NCBI RefSeq assembly: GCF_004358205.1
Contig: NZ_SMYO01000002.1
Coordinates: forward strand, 496,001-560,000
Reading direction: 5' to 3'
Origin: Bacillus salipaludis
GTDB lineage: Bacteria; Bacillota; Bacilli; Bacillales_B; DSM-18226
Length of the DNA stretch: 64,000 nucleotides
Shown piece by piece: positions 52,003 through 61,626 of this stretch; within the stretch, counting starts at the first letter, position 1, and every line of letters starts with the position of its first letter. Made by a program: the position numbers and the translations under genes. The notes under the pieces are model-generated. The model had not been told where the DNA came from. It saw nothing but the letters and a program-made list of their open reading frames with translations, and searched no databases.

Positions 52003-53310
52003 ATGTTAAACCCGTTAGCTAAAGAATTAAATCATACGATAGAAAAAAATGATGCACATGTTTATCAAATGTTATCTTCGCTTGGGAAGTCCCTGTATTT
52101 TCCAAGAGGAATTGTAAGTCAGAGTGGAGAGGCTCGTGAAAAAGCCCATACCTTTAATGCAACGATTGGGACTGCCACAAAAAAAGGAAGTCCCATGTAC
52201 TTGGAGGCTTTACAAAGCAAACTAGCAGCGTTTGATCCAAAGGATTTATATCCTTATGCTCCGCCAACAGGAAAAATGGAGTTACGAACGATCTGGAAAG
52301 AAAAATTAATGAAGGAAAATCCCTCATTAGGTGAAAAGAAATTGGGTCTCCCTATTGTCACCAACGGTCTAACGCATGGATTAAGCATTGTGGCTGACTT
52401 ATTTGTGGAAAAGGGGGATCCAATCATTCTGCCCAATTTGTTTTGGGATAATTATCACTTAACGTTTGATGTACGACACGGAAGCCAAACCGTAACCTAC
52501 CCTCTTTTTACAAGCACAGGTACGTTTCATGTAGAAGCGATGGAAGAAGCCATGATGCAATGCGGCAAGTCCAAGTTAATTTTAGTGATGAATTTCCCGA
52601 ATAATCCAACAGGATACACTCCATATGAAGAAGAAGTAGCCAAGATTATTGAGGCAATTATAAGGGTAGCAAATTCAGGTATTGATCTCGTTGTGGTAGC
52701 CGATGATGCGTACTTTGGACAGTTTTATGAGGATTCAATAAAAGAATCGATTTTTTCACGGTTAGTTGGTGTTCATCCACGTGTACTTCCCATCAAGGTA
52801 GATGGCGCAACGAAAGAAGAATACGCATGGGGGTTTCGGGTTGGATTTCTGACCTTTGGCATTCAGAATCCAGAAGTTTTAGAAGCTTTAGAGGAAAAGA
52901 CTTTGGCTTCGATTCGAAGCACGATTTCCTGTTGTCCGCACCCTTCGCAAACCTTTATTTTAGATGTTCTTCAGCATCCAAATTTTGAGGTCCAACGAAA
53001 GGACCATTTTCAAGTAATGAAAACGCGTTGGCAAAGAATTAAAGAGATTGTGAGCAGTAAAAAGTATACGGATGCATTTGAGGCCTATCCTTTTAATTCG
53101 GGTTATTTTGTCTGTCTCCGTATCAAGCAGGTGGATGCGGAGTCCCTTCGGAAATATTTAATTGATCAATATGGGGTAGGTACCATTTCGTTTGGACAGC
53201 AGAATCTCCGGATTGCTTTTTCAAGTGTTGAAGTAGAGGATTTACAACAACTTTTTGAATGTATTTATCAAGCCAGTAAGGAACTAGAGACGAATTTGGT
53301 CAAATTATAG
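52003..53310 (+). CDS. class I/II aminotransferase, possibly for cysteine sulfinate
   Basis: 435 aa fold-type I aminotransferase. FPNNPTGYTPYEEE, VVADDAYFGQF and KVDGATKEEYAWGFRVGF (PLP Lys near 265) are clear. Start ATG with GAGGAGGAG upstream. Because cysteine dioxygenase precedes it, transamination of cysteine sulfinate to sulfinylpyruvate, which falls apart to pyruvate and sulfite, is a reasonable inference. A plain aspartate/alanine aminotransferase cannot be excluded. Confidence 0.82.
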   Translation: MLNPLAKELNHTIEKNDAHVYQMLSSLGKSLYFPRGIVSQSGEAREKAHTFNATIGTATKKGSPMYLEALQSKLAAFDPKDLYPYAPPTGKMELRTIWKEKLMKENPSLGEKKLGLPIVTNGLTHGLSIVADLFVEKGDPIILPNLFWDNYHLTFDVRHGSQTVTYPLFTSTGTFHVEAMEEAMMQCGKSKLILVMNFPNNPTGYTPYEEEVAKIIEAIIRVANSGIDLVVVADDAYFGQFYEDSIKESIFSRLVGVHPRVLPIKVDGATKEEYAWGFRVGFLTFGIQNPEVLEALEEKTLASIRSTISCCPHPSQTFILDVLQHPNFEVQRKDHFQVMKTRWQRIKEIVSSKKYTDAFEAYPFNSGYFVCLRIKQVDAESLRKYLIDQYGVGTISFGQQNLRIAFSSVEVEDLQQLFECIYQASKELETNLVKL

Positions 53311-53362
53311 ATACGAGATTACTATTTACTAAGTTTATAGATCATAAGGAGAAGGTAAAAAT

Positions 53363-56300
53363 ATGACTCGAAAAATTAACAAAGTGTTAGTGGCAAACCG
53401 AGGGGAAATTGCGATTCGTATCTTTCGTGCGTGCACAGAGCTAAATATCCGGACTGTAGCCATTTATTCCAATGAAGATGCAGGATCTTTTCATCGCTAT
53501 AAAGCGGATGAAGCGTATTTAATTGGAAAAGGGAAAAAGCCAATTGAAGCCTATTTAGACATTGAAGGAATCATTGAACTGGCCAAAACACATGAAGTAG
53601 ATGCCATTCACCCAGGGTATGGGTTTTTGTCGGAAAATATTCAATTCGCCAAACGTTGTGAAGAAGAGGGTATCATCTTTATTGGTCCACAATCCAGACA
53701 TCTTGATCAATTTGGTGATAAGGTGAAAGCTCGTTATCAAGCCCTCCAAGCTAATATTCCCGTGATCCCCGGGAGCGATGGTCCAATTTCAAGTCAGGAT
53801 GAAGCGGAAACGTTCGGCCGAGACTTTGGTTATCCTCTTATGATTAAAGCCGCATTGGGTGGGGGCGGCCGTGGTATGCGTATTGTTCGAAGTGCGGATG
53901 AATTAAAAGAAGCTTATGAACGTGCTAAGTCTGAAGCAAAGACTGCGTTTGGGAATGATCAGGTTTATATCGAAAAATTTATTGAAAACCCTAAGCATAT
54001 TGAAGTACAGATTTTGGGTGATCAAGACGGCAACATTGTTCATTTATATGAGCGTGATTGTTCGATCCAGCGCCGACACCAAAAAGTTGTGGAAATCGCA
54101 CCGAGTGTTACCTTATCGGAAAAATTGCGTAGACAAATTTGCGAGGCAGCTATTCGATTAATGGCAAACGTTGGCTACCTAAATGCCGGAACCGTAGAGT
54201 TCCTTGTGGCAGGAGATGCGTTTTATTTCATTGAAGTGAATCCAAGGGTTCAGGTGGAGCATACGATTACTGAAATGATTACAGGGATTGATATTGTTCA
54301 GTCGCAAATTCTCATTGCGGATGGATACTCCTTACATAGTAAGGAGATGGGGATTCCGCTTCAGGATGACATACAAATCAATGGTTTTGCGATCCAATCT
54401 CGGGTGACGACAGAAGACCCTCTTAACCATTTTATGCCGGACACAGGAAAAATTATGGCGTTCCGTTCAGGTGGCGGGTTTGGTGTTCGTCTGGATGCTG
54501 GAAATGGGTTTCAAGGGGCGGTCATTACTCCTTATTATGATTCCTTGCTCGTAAAAGTAACGACATGGGCAGATACGTTTGAGAAGGCGGCTTCAAAAAT
54601 GCTGCGTAACCTTCGTGAATTTCGTATCCGCGGGATTAAAACGAACCTTCCTTATTTGGAAAATGTGGTCAAGCACGAAAAGTTTTTAAAGGGTGACTTT
54701 GACACGTCCTTTATTGATACGACACCAGAATTATTCCTATTTCCGAAAAGTAAGGACCGTGGGACAAAATTGCTGACGTATATCGGGAATGTCACAGTAA
54801 ATGGGTTCCCTGGCATCGGGAAAAAGAAGAAGCCTGTATTTACAAAACCCACCTTACCTAAAACCATCTGTTCAGAACCTATTCCCGTTGGTACGAAACA
54901 AATTTTGGATGCTGAAGGTGCTGCTGGTGTCGTCAAGTGGATTCAGGAACAAAAAGAAGTATTGTTAACCGACACGACCTTTCGTGATGCCCATCAATCT
55001 CTGCTGGCAACCCGGATACGGACCAATGATTTAGTACGAATTGCGGAGCCAACGGCACGCTTAACCCCTCATCTTTTTTCGGTAGAAATGTGGGGTGGTG
55101 CTACATTTGATGTATCGTATCGTTTTTTACATGAGGATCCTTGGGATCGGTTATTCCAATTACGCAAGAAAATGCCCAATCTATTATTCCAAATGCTTCT
55201 TCGTTCTTCCAATGCGGTGGGGTATAAAAACTATCCAGACAATGTGATTAAAAAATTCGTTGAAGAATCAGCAAATGCCGGAATTGACGTGTTCCGAATT
55301 TTTGATAGTTTAAATTGGGTGAAAGGGATGTCATTAGCGATTAATTCTGTAAGAGACAGCGGTAAAATTGCCGAAGCTGCCATGTGTTATACTGGAGACA
55401 TTTTAGATCCGACGAGAAGAAAGTATGATTTGAGTTATTATAAACAGCTTGCGAAAGAGCTAGAAGAATCAGGTGCCCATATTATTGGGATTAAAGATAT
55501 GGCTGGATTATTAAAGCCACAAGCCGCTTATGAGTTAATCTCGTCTTTAAAGGAAACCGTAGACATTCCGATTCACCTGCACAGCCATGATACAAGTGGA
55601 AACGGAATTTATATGTATGCGAAGGCCATTGAGGCAGGGGTAGATATTATCGATACAGCCGTAAGTTCGATGGCGGGTTTAACCTCGCAGCCAAGTGCGA
55701 ATTCGTTATTTTATGCGTTAGAGGGTCAGGAACGGAAACCAAACATCGATATTCAGAGCCTTGAGGAGCTCTCCTATTATTGGGAAGATGTTCGTAAGTA
55801 TTATCAACCTTTTGAAAGTGGAATGATCGCCCCGCATACAGAGGTATATGTTCACGAAATGCCCGGAGGTCAATACAGCAACTTACAGCAACAGGCCAAA
55901 TCAGTTGGATTAGGGGATCGCTGGGATGAAGTAAAAGACATGTATTCAAGGGTGAATCACTTATTCGGAGATCTTGTCAAAGTAACGCCTTCTTCAAAAG
56001 TCGTTGGTGATATGGCCCTATTCATGGTTCAAAACAATCTTACGGAGCAGGATATTTACGAGCGCGGAGAAACATTGGATTTCCCGGATTCGGTAATTGA
56101 ACTATTTGAGGGGTATTTAGGTCAGCCTTATGAAGGTTTCCCAAAAGAACTTCAACGCATTGTTCTGAAAGGGAGAGAGCCGATTACGGTTCGTCCCGGA
56201 GAACGATTAGAAGAGGTTAACTTTGAACAAATAGAAAAAACGCTTTTTTCTTCGCTTAACCGTCCTGTTACCAGTCAAGAAGCGATTGCTTATGCCTTAT

Positions 56301-56803
56301 ATCCAAAAGTATTTATCGATTATCAGAAGAACGTTGAGCAATTTGGGAATATTTCCGTTTTAGACACGCCTACTTTCTTATACGGAATGCGCCTTGGCGA
56401 AGAAATGGAAATTGAAATTGAAAAAGGGAAAACGTTGATTGTTAAGCTTGTCTCCATTGGTGAGGCTGGGCAGGATGGCATACGTACGGTGTATTTTGAG
56501 TTAAATGGTCAATCCCGTGAAGTCATGATTAAAGATGAGAGTATTAAGACCACTATCCTTTCTAGACAGAAAGCTGATTTAACCAATTTAAACCATCTGG
56601 GAGCTACTATGCCGGGTACGATTATCAAAGTATTGGTGCAAAAGGGAGAAACGGTCTCAAAAGGTGATCATCTCATCATTACCGAAGCGATGAAGATGGA
56701 GACCACCATTCAAGCACCATTCGACGGAATCATAAGAGATATTTATGTGAAAAGTGGGGAAGCCATTCAACAAGGGGATTTGCTTATTGAGGTAAGCCGA
56801 TAA
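53363..56803 (+). CDS. pyc: pyruvate carboxylase
   Basis: 1146 aa, full length. Biotin carboxylase (1 to about 450, with KVLVANRGEIAIRIFRA, GGGGRGMRIV and FIEVNPRVQVEHT), carboxyltransferase (about 530-800, with DTTFRDAHQSLLATR and HSHDTSGNG), PYC central domain, and a C-terminal biotinyl domain with the biotin lysine in TEAMKMETT (about 1110). Makes oxaloacetate from pyruvate. Placement as the last gene of a cysteine-degrading operon is unusual; it fits recycling of pyruvate from cysteine and may be a second copy in the genome. GGAGAAGG site upstream. Confidence 0.95.
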   Translation: MTRKINKVLVANRGEIAIRIFRACTELNIRTVAIYSNEDAGSFHRYKADEAYLIGKGKKPIEAYLDIEGIIELAKTHEVDAIHPGYGFLSENIQFAKRCEEEGIIFIGPQSRHLDQFGDKVKARYQALQANIPVIPGSDGPISSQDEAETFGRDFGYPLMIKAALGGGGRGMRIVRSADELKEAYERAKSEAKTAFGNDQVYIEKFIENPKHIEVQILGDQDGNIVHLYERDCSIQRRHQKVVEIAPSVTLSEKLRRQICEAAIRLMANVGYLNAGTVEFLVAGDAFYFIEVNPRVQVEHTITEMITGIDIVQSQILIADGYSLHSKEMGIPLQDDIQINGFAIQSRVTTEDPLNHFMPDTGKIMAFRSGGGFGVRLDAGNGFQGAVITPYYDSLLVKVTTWADTFEKAASKMLRNLREFRIRGIKTNLPYLENVVKHEKFLKGDFDTSFIDTTPELFLFPKSKDRGTKLLTYIGNVTVNGFPGIGKKKKPVFTKPTLPKTICSEPIPVGTKQILDAEGAAGVVKWIQEQKEVLLTDTTFRDAHQSLLATRIRTNDLVRIAEPTARLTPHLFSVEMWGGATFDVSYRFLHEDPWDRLFQLRKKMPNLLFQMLLRSSNAVGYKNYPDNVIKKFVEESANAGIDVFRIFDSLNWVKGMSLAINSVRDSGKIAEAAMCYTGDILDPTRRKYDLSYYKQLAKELEESGAHIIGIKDMAGLLKPQAAYELISSLKETVDIPIHLHSHDTSGNGIYMYAKAIEAGVDIIDTAVSSMAGLTSQPSANSLFYALEGQERKPNIDIQSLEELSYYWEDVRKYYQPFESGMIAPHTEVYVHEMPGGQYSNLQQQAKSVGLGDRWDEVKDMYSRVNHLFGDLVKVTPSSKVVGDMALFMVQNNLTEQDIYERGETLDFPDSVIELFEGYLGQPYEGFPKELQRIVLKGREPITVRPGERLEEVNFEQIEKTLFSSLNRPVTSQEAIAYALYPKVFIDYQKNVEQFGNISVLDTPTFLYGMRLGEEMEIEIEKGKTLIVKLVSIGEAGQDGIRTVYFELNGQSREVMIKDESIKTTILSRQKADLTNLNHLGATMPGTIIKVLVQKGETVSKGDHLIITEAMKMETTIQAPFDGIIRDIYVKSGEAIQQGDLLIEVSR

Positions 56804-56832
56804 ATCCTTTCTCGAAAGCATAAATCGCCCAT

Positions 56833-56852
56833 AGGGACGGTTAACCGTCCCT
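56833..56852. terminator. 20-nt palindromic GGGACGG element between convergent genes
   Basis: AGGGACGGTTAACCGTCCCT is a perfect palindrome, the two arms of the dispersed element fused without a spacer. It lies between pyc and the minus-strand small gene and may terminate either. Confidence 0.6.
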
Positions 56853-56858
56853 GTGGCA

Positions 56859-57014
56859 TTAGAGTTTTGCACTCTTTAGCGTCTTTAGTTCCTTTAACCT
56901 TTCTTGGATGAACTCAATTTGATCTTCGGTAATAATAAAATCGGTAAGACGGTCCTCAAAATGAGCAATTCGTTCATCTAACTCCTCTATCGTAATGCTA
57001 TCAGGATTCCTCAT
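56859..57014 (-). CDS. small hypothetical protein (SE1561-like)
   Basis: 51 aa, MRNPDSITIEELDERIAHFE at the start and a Lys-rich helix at the end (IQERLKELKTLKSA). A two-helix protein with a GGAGTGG site 6 nt upstream on the minus strand. It resembles the SE1561-family small proteins of Bacilli, with moderate certainty. Function unknown. Confidence 0.65.
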   Translation of the reverse strand: MRNPDSITIEELDERIAHFEDRLTDFIITEDQIEFIQERLKELKTLKSAKL

Positions 57015-57149
57015 AAACCTACCACTCCTTAAATTTTCATGAAAAATAGGGTCATTTTTTAAGTGAATTTATCATTTTTCGATCGCGATTAAACTATTTA
57101 AATAGTACTATAAATTTCGCGTATAAAAAATTGATAAAATTCGAAAAAA

Positions 57150-57176
57150 TTCGACATTATCGCTAATCGTGTCGAA
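57150..57176. promoter_or_regulatory. inverted Spo0A-box pair
   Basis: TTCGACA (57150-57156) and TGTCGAA (57170-57176) are both exact Spo0A box cores facing each other. They lie about 140 nt before the patatin-like gene and 140 nt from the minus-strand small gene, so either could be controlled. Confidence 0.5.
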
Positions 57177-57313
57177 AACTAAAATGATAAAATATAGGTG
57201 TTAATTGATGTTATCACTTACAATTAAAGGTAAATGAACAAGAGCCTTGATTAATATATGTACGAAAGGCTATAAGTATGAAGCAAATCCAGTTATTTTA
57301 AGGAGAAGAAAAT

Positions 57314-58402
57314 ATGGAAAAAAAGAAGATTCTCTTAGCCTTACAAGGCGGAGGGGCGCATGGAGCTTTTACATGGGGAGTTCTCGACCGATTGCTTGAA
57401 GAAGAAAACCTAGAAATTGCGGCTGCATCCGGAACGAGTGCGGGGGCGGTGAACGCAACCGTATTGGCCTATGGATTGACGATTGGAAACAGACAAACAG
57501 CGCGGGAGATGCTTGACCTATTTTGGCGTAAAAACGCTGAATCGGGAATGTTTTCTCCTTTTCAACCGACATGGCTCGATCGGATGGTGAGTCCTGGTAA
57601 TATGGATTTCAACCCGTTCTATCAATCATGGGGAATCCTTACTTCGTTCCTCTCCCCTTATCAGCTCAATCCATTCGATTTTAACCCGCTTAAGGATACA
57701 CTGAATGAAATGATTGATTTTGAGAAGGTCCGTAACAATCAGAAAATAAAGCTTTTCTTATCTGCTACGAATGTGAGGACTTCACAAGTTAAAGTGTTTG
57801 ATACCGATGAAATTACAGTCGATTCCGTGCTAGCCTCAGCGTGCTTGCCGCAAGTCTTTAAAGCGGTTGAAATCGACGGAGAGCATTATTGGGACGGTGG
57901 TTATGTAGGGAATCCTGCTCTTTACCCACTGTTATGGGAGCATGATTGTAATGATTTAATGGTTGTTCAAATTAACCCGACCAATTATCCCAAGCTGCCA
58001 ACAACTGCTCATGATATTGTTGACCGTGCAACCGACATCGGTTTTAATGCTAGTTTAATGCGTGAAATACGCTTCATCAATGGGTTAAATCGACTTGTCG
58101 ATAACGGATTTGATTACGATGGTGAATTGGAGAAAGTATATATTCATTTTATTAATACAGGTGAAGGGTTGAACCATTTAAATGGTTCAAGTAAATTGAA
58201 TGTTTCGTGGGATTATCTCACTTACTTGCGTGACTTCGGCCGAAAAAATGCGGATTCATGGATTAAGGAAAATTACGATAAGATTGGCGTCGAGTCAACC
58301 TTTGATGTTGAAAAGTTTTTTGGTTCGGACTCCCCTGAGGCCCAAACTTTCATCCTTCCCGGCAGGAAAAAAGCCCGACCGTTTGATTGCTTTTTCCAAT
58401 AA
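57314..58402 (+). CDS. patatin-like phospholipase
   Basis: 362 aa. Oxyanion loop QGGGAHGAFTWG (residues 11-22), nucleophile Ser42 in SGTSAGAVNA and the dyad Asp in WDGGYVGNPAL are intact, so an active acyl hydrolase (phospholipase A or lipid esterase) is expected. No signal peptide, so cytoplasmic or membrane-associated. AAGGAGAAG site upstream. Possible Spo0A boxes in the promoter region; ends in an inverted element. Single gene. Confidence 0.92.
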   Translation: MEKKKILLALQGGGAHGAFTWGVLDRLLEEENLEIAAASGTSAGAVNATVLAYGLTIGNRQTAREMLDLFWRKNAESGMFSPFQPTWLDRMVSPGNMDFNPFYQSWGILTSFLSPYQLNPFDFNPLKDTLNEMIDFEKVRNNQKIKLFLSATNVRTSQVKVFDTDEITVDSVLASACLPQVFKAVEIDGEHYWDGGYVGNPALYPLLWEHDCNDLMVVQINPTNYPKLPTTAHDIVDRATDIGFNASLMREIRFINGLNRLVDNGFDYDGELEKVYIHFINTGEGLNHLNGSSKLNVSWDYLTYLRDFGRKNADSWIKENYDKIGVESTFDVEKFFGSDSPEAQTFILPGRKKARPFDCFFQ

Positions 58403-58403
58403 G

Positions 58404-58463
58404 TGGACCATGGGGACAGTTCTGATGGCATTTTTGAACCAAGAGAACCGTCCCTGTGGCTTT
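58404..58463. terminator. GGGACGGTTCT inverted element between convergent genes
   Basis: GGGACAGTTCT (58413-58423) pairs with AGAACCGTCCC (58444-58454) with one mismatch, between the ends of two convergent genes. Confidence 0.6.
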
Positions 58464-61400
58464 ACCCTAAAGAAAGCGGCACCCTAATATTCACTGTTGT
58501 ACCCAGATTTTCGATGCTTTCGAACGTTAACGTTCCTTTATGCTGTCTGATAATCCTCATACATAGCATTAAACCTAATCCCGTTCCTTTTTCTTTGTTA
58601 CTATAGAAGGGTTCTCCTAATCTCTTGATCCGTTCTTCGCTGATTCCCACTCCGTTATCACGAACCTGAATCAGAAGATTTTCTCCGTTCTCGATTCGAA
58701 CGGTGATGGTGATCATTCCTCTTCTGTTGAAATCTAAAGCTTCAATACTATTTTTACAAAGATTAAGTAAGACTTGTTTGATTTGATTCGCGTCACACAT
58801 AATGGAAGGGAGCTTCGGTTCCATTTCAATGAAAAATTGGATTCCTTTCAGATGGGCTTCCGACTCTAGTAAGGTTTCTACTTCTTTTAACAAGGCAGAG
58901 ATATTTACTTGTTTAAGCTGAATTTCCTGTGGTTTTGCAAGGGAAAGAAATTCCTTGATAATATCCTCGATTCGATTAAATTCCGATAGAATCACATTAT
59001 AGTATTCTTCTTTTAATGGACCTTGTTGGAAAAGTTGAATAAACCCTTTTATCGAGGTAAGCGGATTTCTTATTTCGTGTGCGACTCCTGCAGCTAACTC
59101 CCCAACTAAAGATAACTTCTCTGAGTTCCATAGGAGTTCTTCTGCTTTTCTTTTCTCTGTAATATCTTTTCCGACTACCATGATATGCTCTACTACGCCA
59201 TTCTCAACCATTACGGGGGTTCCTGTTAATTCAAATAATCTCCATTCGCCATTGGCATGTAAAAGCCTAGCCTCCGCCTTGGAAATGGATTGGGTCTTGA
59301 TCACTTCGTCAAATTGCCTTTGGATCATGAGAGAATCTTCGGGATGAATAAGATGAAGGGTATTGTTGTCTTCAAAAAACTCTGGAGAATACCCTAATAC
59401 AGTTGCATGGGAAGGGGATGCATAGATCCCGTTTCCATTCAGATCAAATAAAATAAGCAAATCCGACATGTTTTCTGCAATTAAACGATAGTTCTTTTCA
59501 CTTTCCAGCAGTGCTCTTTCTGTATTCTTTCGATCTGTAATATCGATACAGGAAGCAATTACCTCCATCACTTCTCCGCCGCGTTTAATCGGGCTTAACA
59601 CTGCAAGATAGGAAACGCCATTCACCTCTGTTTCATAGGTAACTCGTTCTTCTCCATTCCAGGCCCGCTCATAATACGGTTCCTTTTCTTTCGCAATCTC
59701 TTCCGGAAAAAACTCGATTAATTGCTTCCCTACGACAAGGTTAGGCATAAGGCCTAAACGATACAATAATTCACCGTCACATAAGGTGTGAATAAAATGA
59801 CCATTAATTTTTTTGAATTTAAAAATCATTCCTTGTTGTAAACGGATCGTTTCGTTTAATTCTTTTTTCGCCTGACGCACTAATTCTTCGGACCACTTAC
59901 GTTCATTGATATCTTGAGAAATTCCGGAATCTTTCACTACTTTTTCAATTTCAATAAGGGAACCCTCTAATTCCTGTGCTGATAATGGTTTCGTAAAGAG
60001 GAACCCTTGTCCTTCATCACAGAGATGCTGCTGTAAAAAGATTAGTTGTTCTTTTGTTTCAATTCCTTCCGCGACCACACTTAAATTTAAGTTATGTGCC
60101 ATGGAAATGATGGTTTTTACAATCGTTTCGTCATTCGGGTTGTTTTGCAGACTACGAACAAACGATTGATCAATCTTCAAGGTATTCACCGGAAACTTTT
60201 GCAAATAATTCAATGAACTAAAGCCAGTTCCAAAATCATCTATACTAATATGGACCCCAAGCTTCTTTAGTTTGTGTAAGGTGTTAATCGTACGTTCGAT
60301 ATTTGCCGTCATACTCTCGGTAATTTCTAATTCTAAATAGTTTGGTTCCAACTTCGTTTGAAGAAGAATCTTCGCAACCGTTTCCTCCAAATTGGATTGA
60401 GTAAACTGCTTAGCCGATAGATTAACCGATACGGTTGTTACGAATCCTTTCTGCTGCCATTCCTTATTCTGTTTACAAGCTGTATAGAGTGCCCACTCGC
60501 CAATCGGAATAATTAACCCCGTTTCTTCGGCAACCGGAATAAAGGTATTTGGCGCGACCATCCCTAGTTCTGGATGGTTCCAACGGATTAAAGCCTCAAC
60601 TCCAACGATTTTCCCTGTTTTTAAACTGATCTTTGGTTGATAGTGAAGAAGTAACTCCTCCTGTTGGATTGCTTTATGAAGGTACATTTCTAATTTCAAC
60701 GGATTTATATCCGTTTCGCGGCTATTCATGGAGTAAAATTTAAAATTATGTTTTCCATCCTTTTTGGCTTGGTACATCGCAAAATCAGCATGGTTGATTA
60801 GGCTTTCTACTGACTCACCGTCTTCGGGGAATAAGCTGATTCCGATGCTGGGACTCGTAAAAATATCGTAATTTTGTATTTTAAAGGGAGAAGCTAGAGC
60901 ATCTAGTATCCTTTTACTAACTTTTGCTGCCACGTCTCGGTCCGCGTTATATAAAAGGACAATAAATTCATCGCCGCCTTGTCTGAAAACGATGTCTTTA
61001 TCCTCTACAGTTGACTTTACACGTGCAGCTACTGCTTTTAATAATTGGTCCCCTGTATGATGACCAAGGGTATCATTGATCATTTTGAATCGATCAAGAT
61101 CCATAAATAATACGGCAATATTTTGTTTCTTTTCTGCGGCTAGGATTAATTCATTTGAGAGTGTTGAGTTTAATTTATTTAGGTTTGGCAGGCCTGTTAA
61201 GTAATCATGATAGGCCATATGTTTATAGTTTTTTTCTATTTCTACTTGATTGGTAATATCCTGTGCGATTCCAAAAACACCATTGATTTGTCCCTCTACG
61301 ATAATAGGGACGAAGGTAACCTGTAAATGAATCTTTGATCCGTTCTTATGAAGGATTGTCGTACGAAAGTTTTGTGGTTCTCCTTTTATACATCGGTCAA

Positions 61401-61626
61401 AGTGGTGCAGAGCCTGTTCGCGTTGTTTCAGAACGATCAGGTCTCTTATTTTCATCGGCCGTAATAGTTCTTCTTTCCGAAACCCTGTAAGTTTTTCACA
61501 AACAGAATTGTAGTGGGAGAAGGTTCCATCTACATCAAGGGAGAAGACCATGCTGGCATTATGTTGAAAAAGCGATTGGTAATGTTGATTGTATAGTTCT
61601 AATTGTTCAATCATGTCTTTGGCCAT
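58462..61626 (-). CDS. PAS-GGDEF-EAL-PAS-PAS-histidine kinase hybrid
   Basis: 1054 aa from ATG 61626 (GGAG 8 nt upstream; a GTG at 61629 is less likely). Order: PAS (about 10-130), GGDEF cyclase domain (140-300, RQGGDEF intact at about 217-221), EAL phosphodiesterase domain (315-555; EALIRW at about 344, EITES, IDDFGTGFSS), two PAS domains (about 590-700 and 705-825), HisKA with phospho-His about 850 in VAHEIRNPLTSIKGF, and HATPase (NLCKNSIEA, DNGVGI, GTGLGL). No membrane segment, so cytosolic. The kinase half resembles KinA/KinE-type sporulation kinases. No response regulator gene is nearby. Confidence 0.92.
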   Translation of the reverse strand: MAKDMIEQLELYNQHYQSLFQHNASMVFSLDVDGTFSHYNSVCEKLTGFRKEELLRPMKIRDLIVLKQREQALHHFDRCIKGEPQNFRTTILHKNGSKIHLQVTFVPIIVEGQINGVFGIAQDITNQVEIEKNYKHMAYHDYLTGLPNLNKLNSTLSNELILAAEKKQNIAVLFMDLDRFKMINDTLGHHTGDQLLKAVAARVKSTVEDKDIVFRQGGDEFIVLLYNADRDVAAKVSKRILDALASPFKIQNYDIFTSPSIGISLFPEDGESVESLINHADFAMYQAKKDGKHNFKFYSMNSRETDINPLKLEMYLHKAIQQEELLLHYQPKISLKTGKIVGVEALIRWNHPELGMVAPNTFIPVAEETGLIIPIGEWALYTACKQNKEWQQKGFVTTVSVNLSAKQFTQSNLEETVAKILLQTKLEPNYLELEITESMTANIERTINTLHKLKKLGVHISIDDFGTGFSSLNYLQKFPVNTLKIDQSFVRSLQNNPNDETIVKTIISMAHNLNLSVVAEGIETKEQLIFLQQHLCDEGQGFLFTKPLSAQELEGSLIEIEKVVKDSGISQDINERKWSEELVRQAKKELNETIRLQQGMIFKFKKINGHFIHTLCDGELLYRLGLMPNLVVGKQLIEFFPEEIAKEKEPYYERAWNGEERVTYETEVNGVSYLAVLSPIKRGGEVMEVIASCIDITDRKNTERALLESEKNYRLIAENMSDLLILFDLNGNGIYASPSHATVLGYSPEFFEDNNTLHLIHPEDSLMIQRQFDEVIKTQSISKAEARLLHANGEWRLFELTGTPVMVENGVVEHIMVVGKDITEKRKAEELLWNSEKLSLVGELAAGVAHEIRNPLTSIKGFIQLFQQGPLKEEYYNVILSEFNRIEDIIKEFLSLAKPQEIQLKQVNISALLKEVETLLESEAHLKGIQFFIEMEPKLPSIMCDANQIKQVLLNLCKNSIEALDFNRRGMITITVRIENGENLLIQVRDNGVGISEERIKRLGEPFYSNKEKGTGLGLMLCMRIIRQHKGTLTFESIENLGTTVNIRVPLSLG

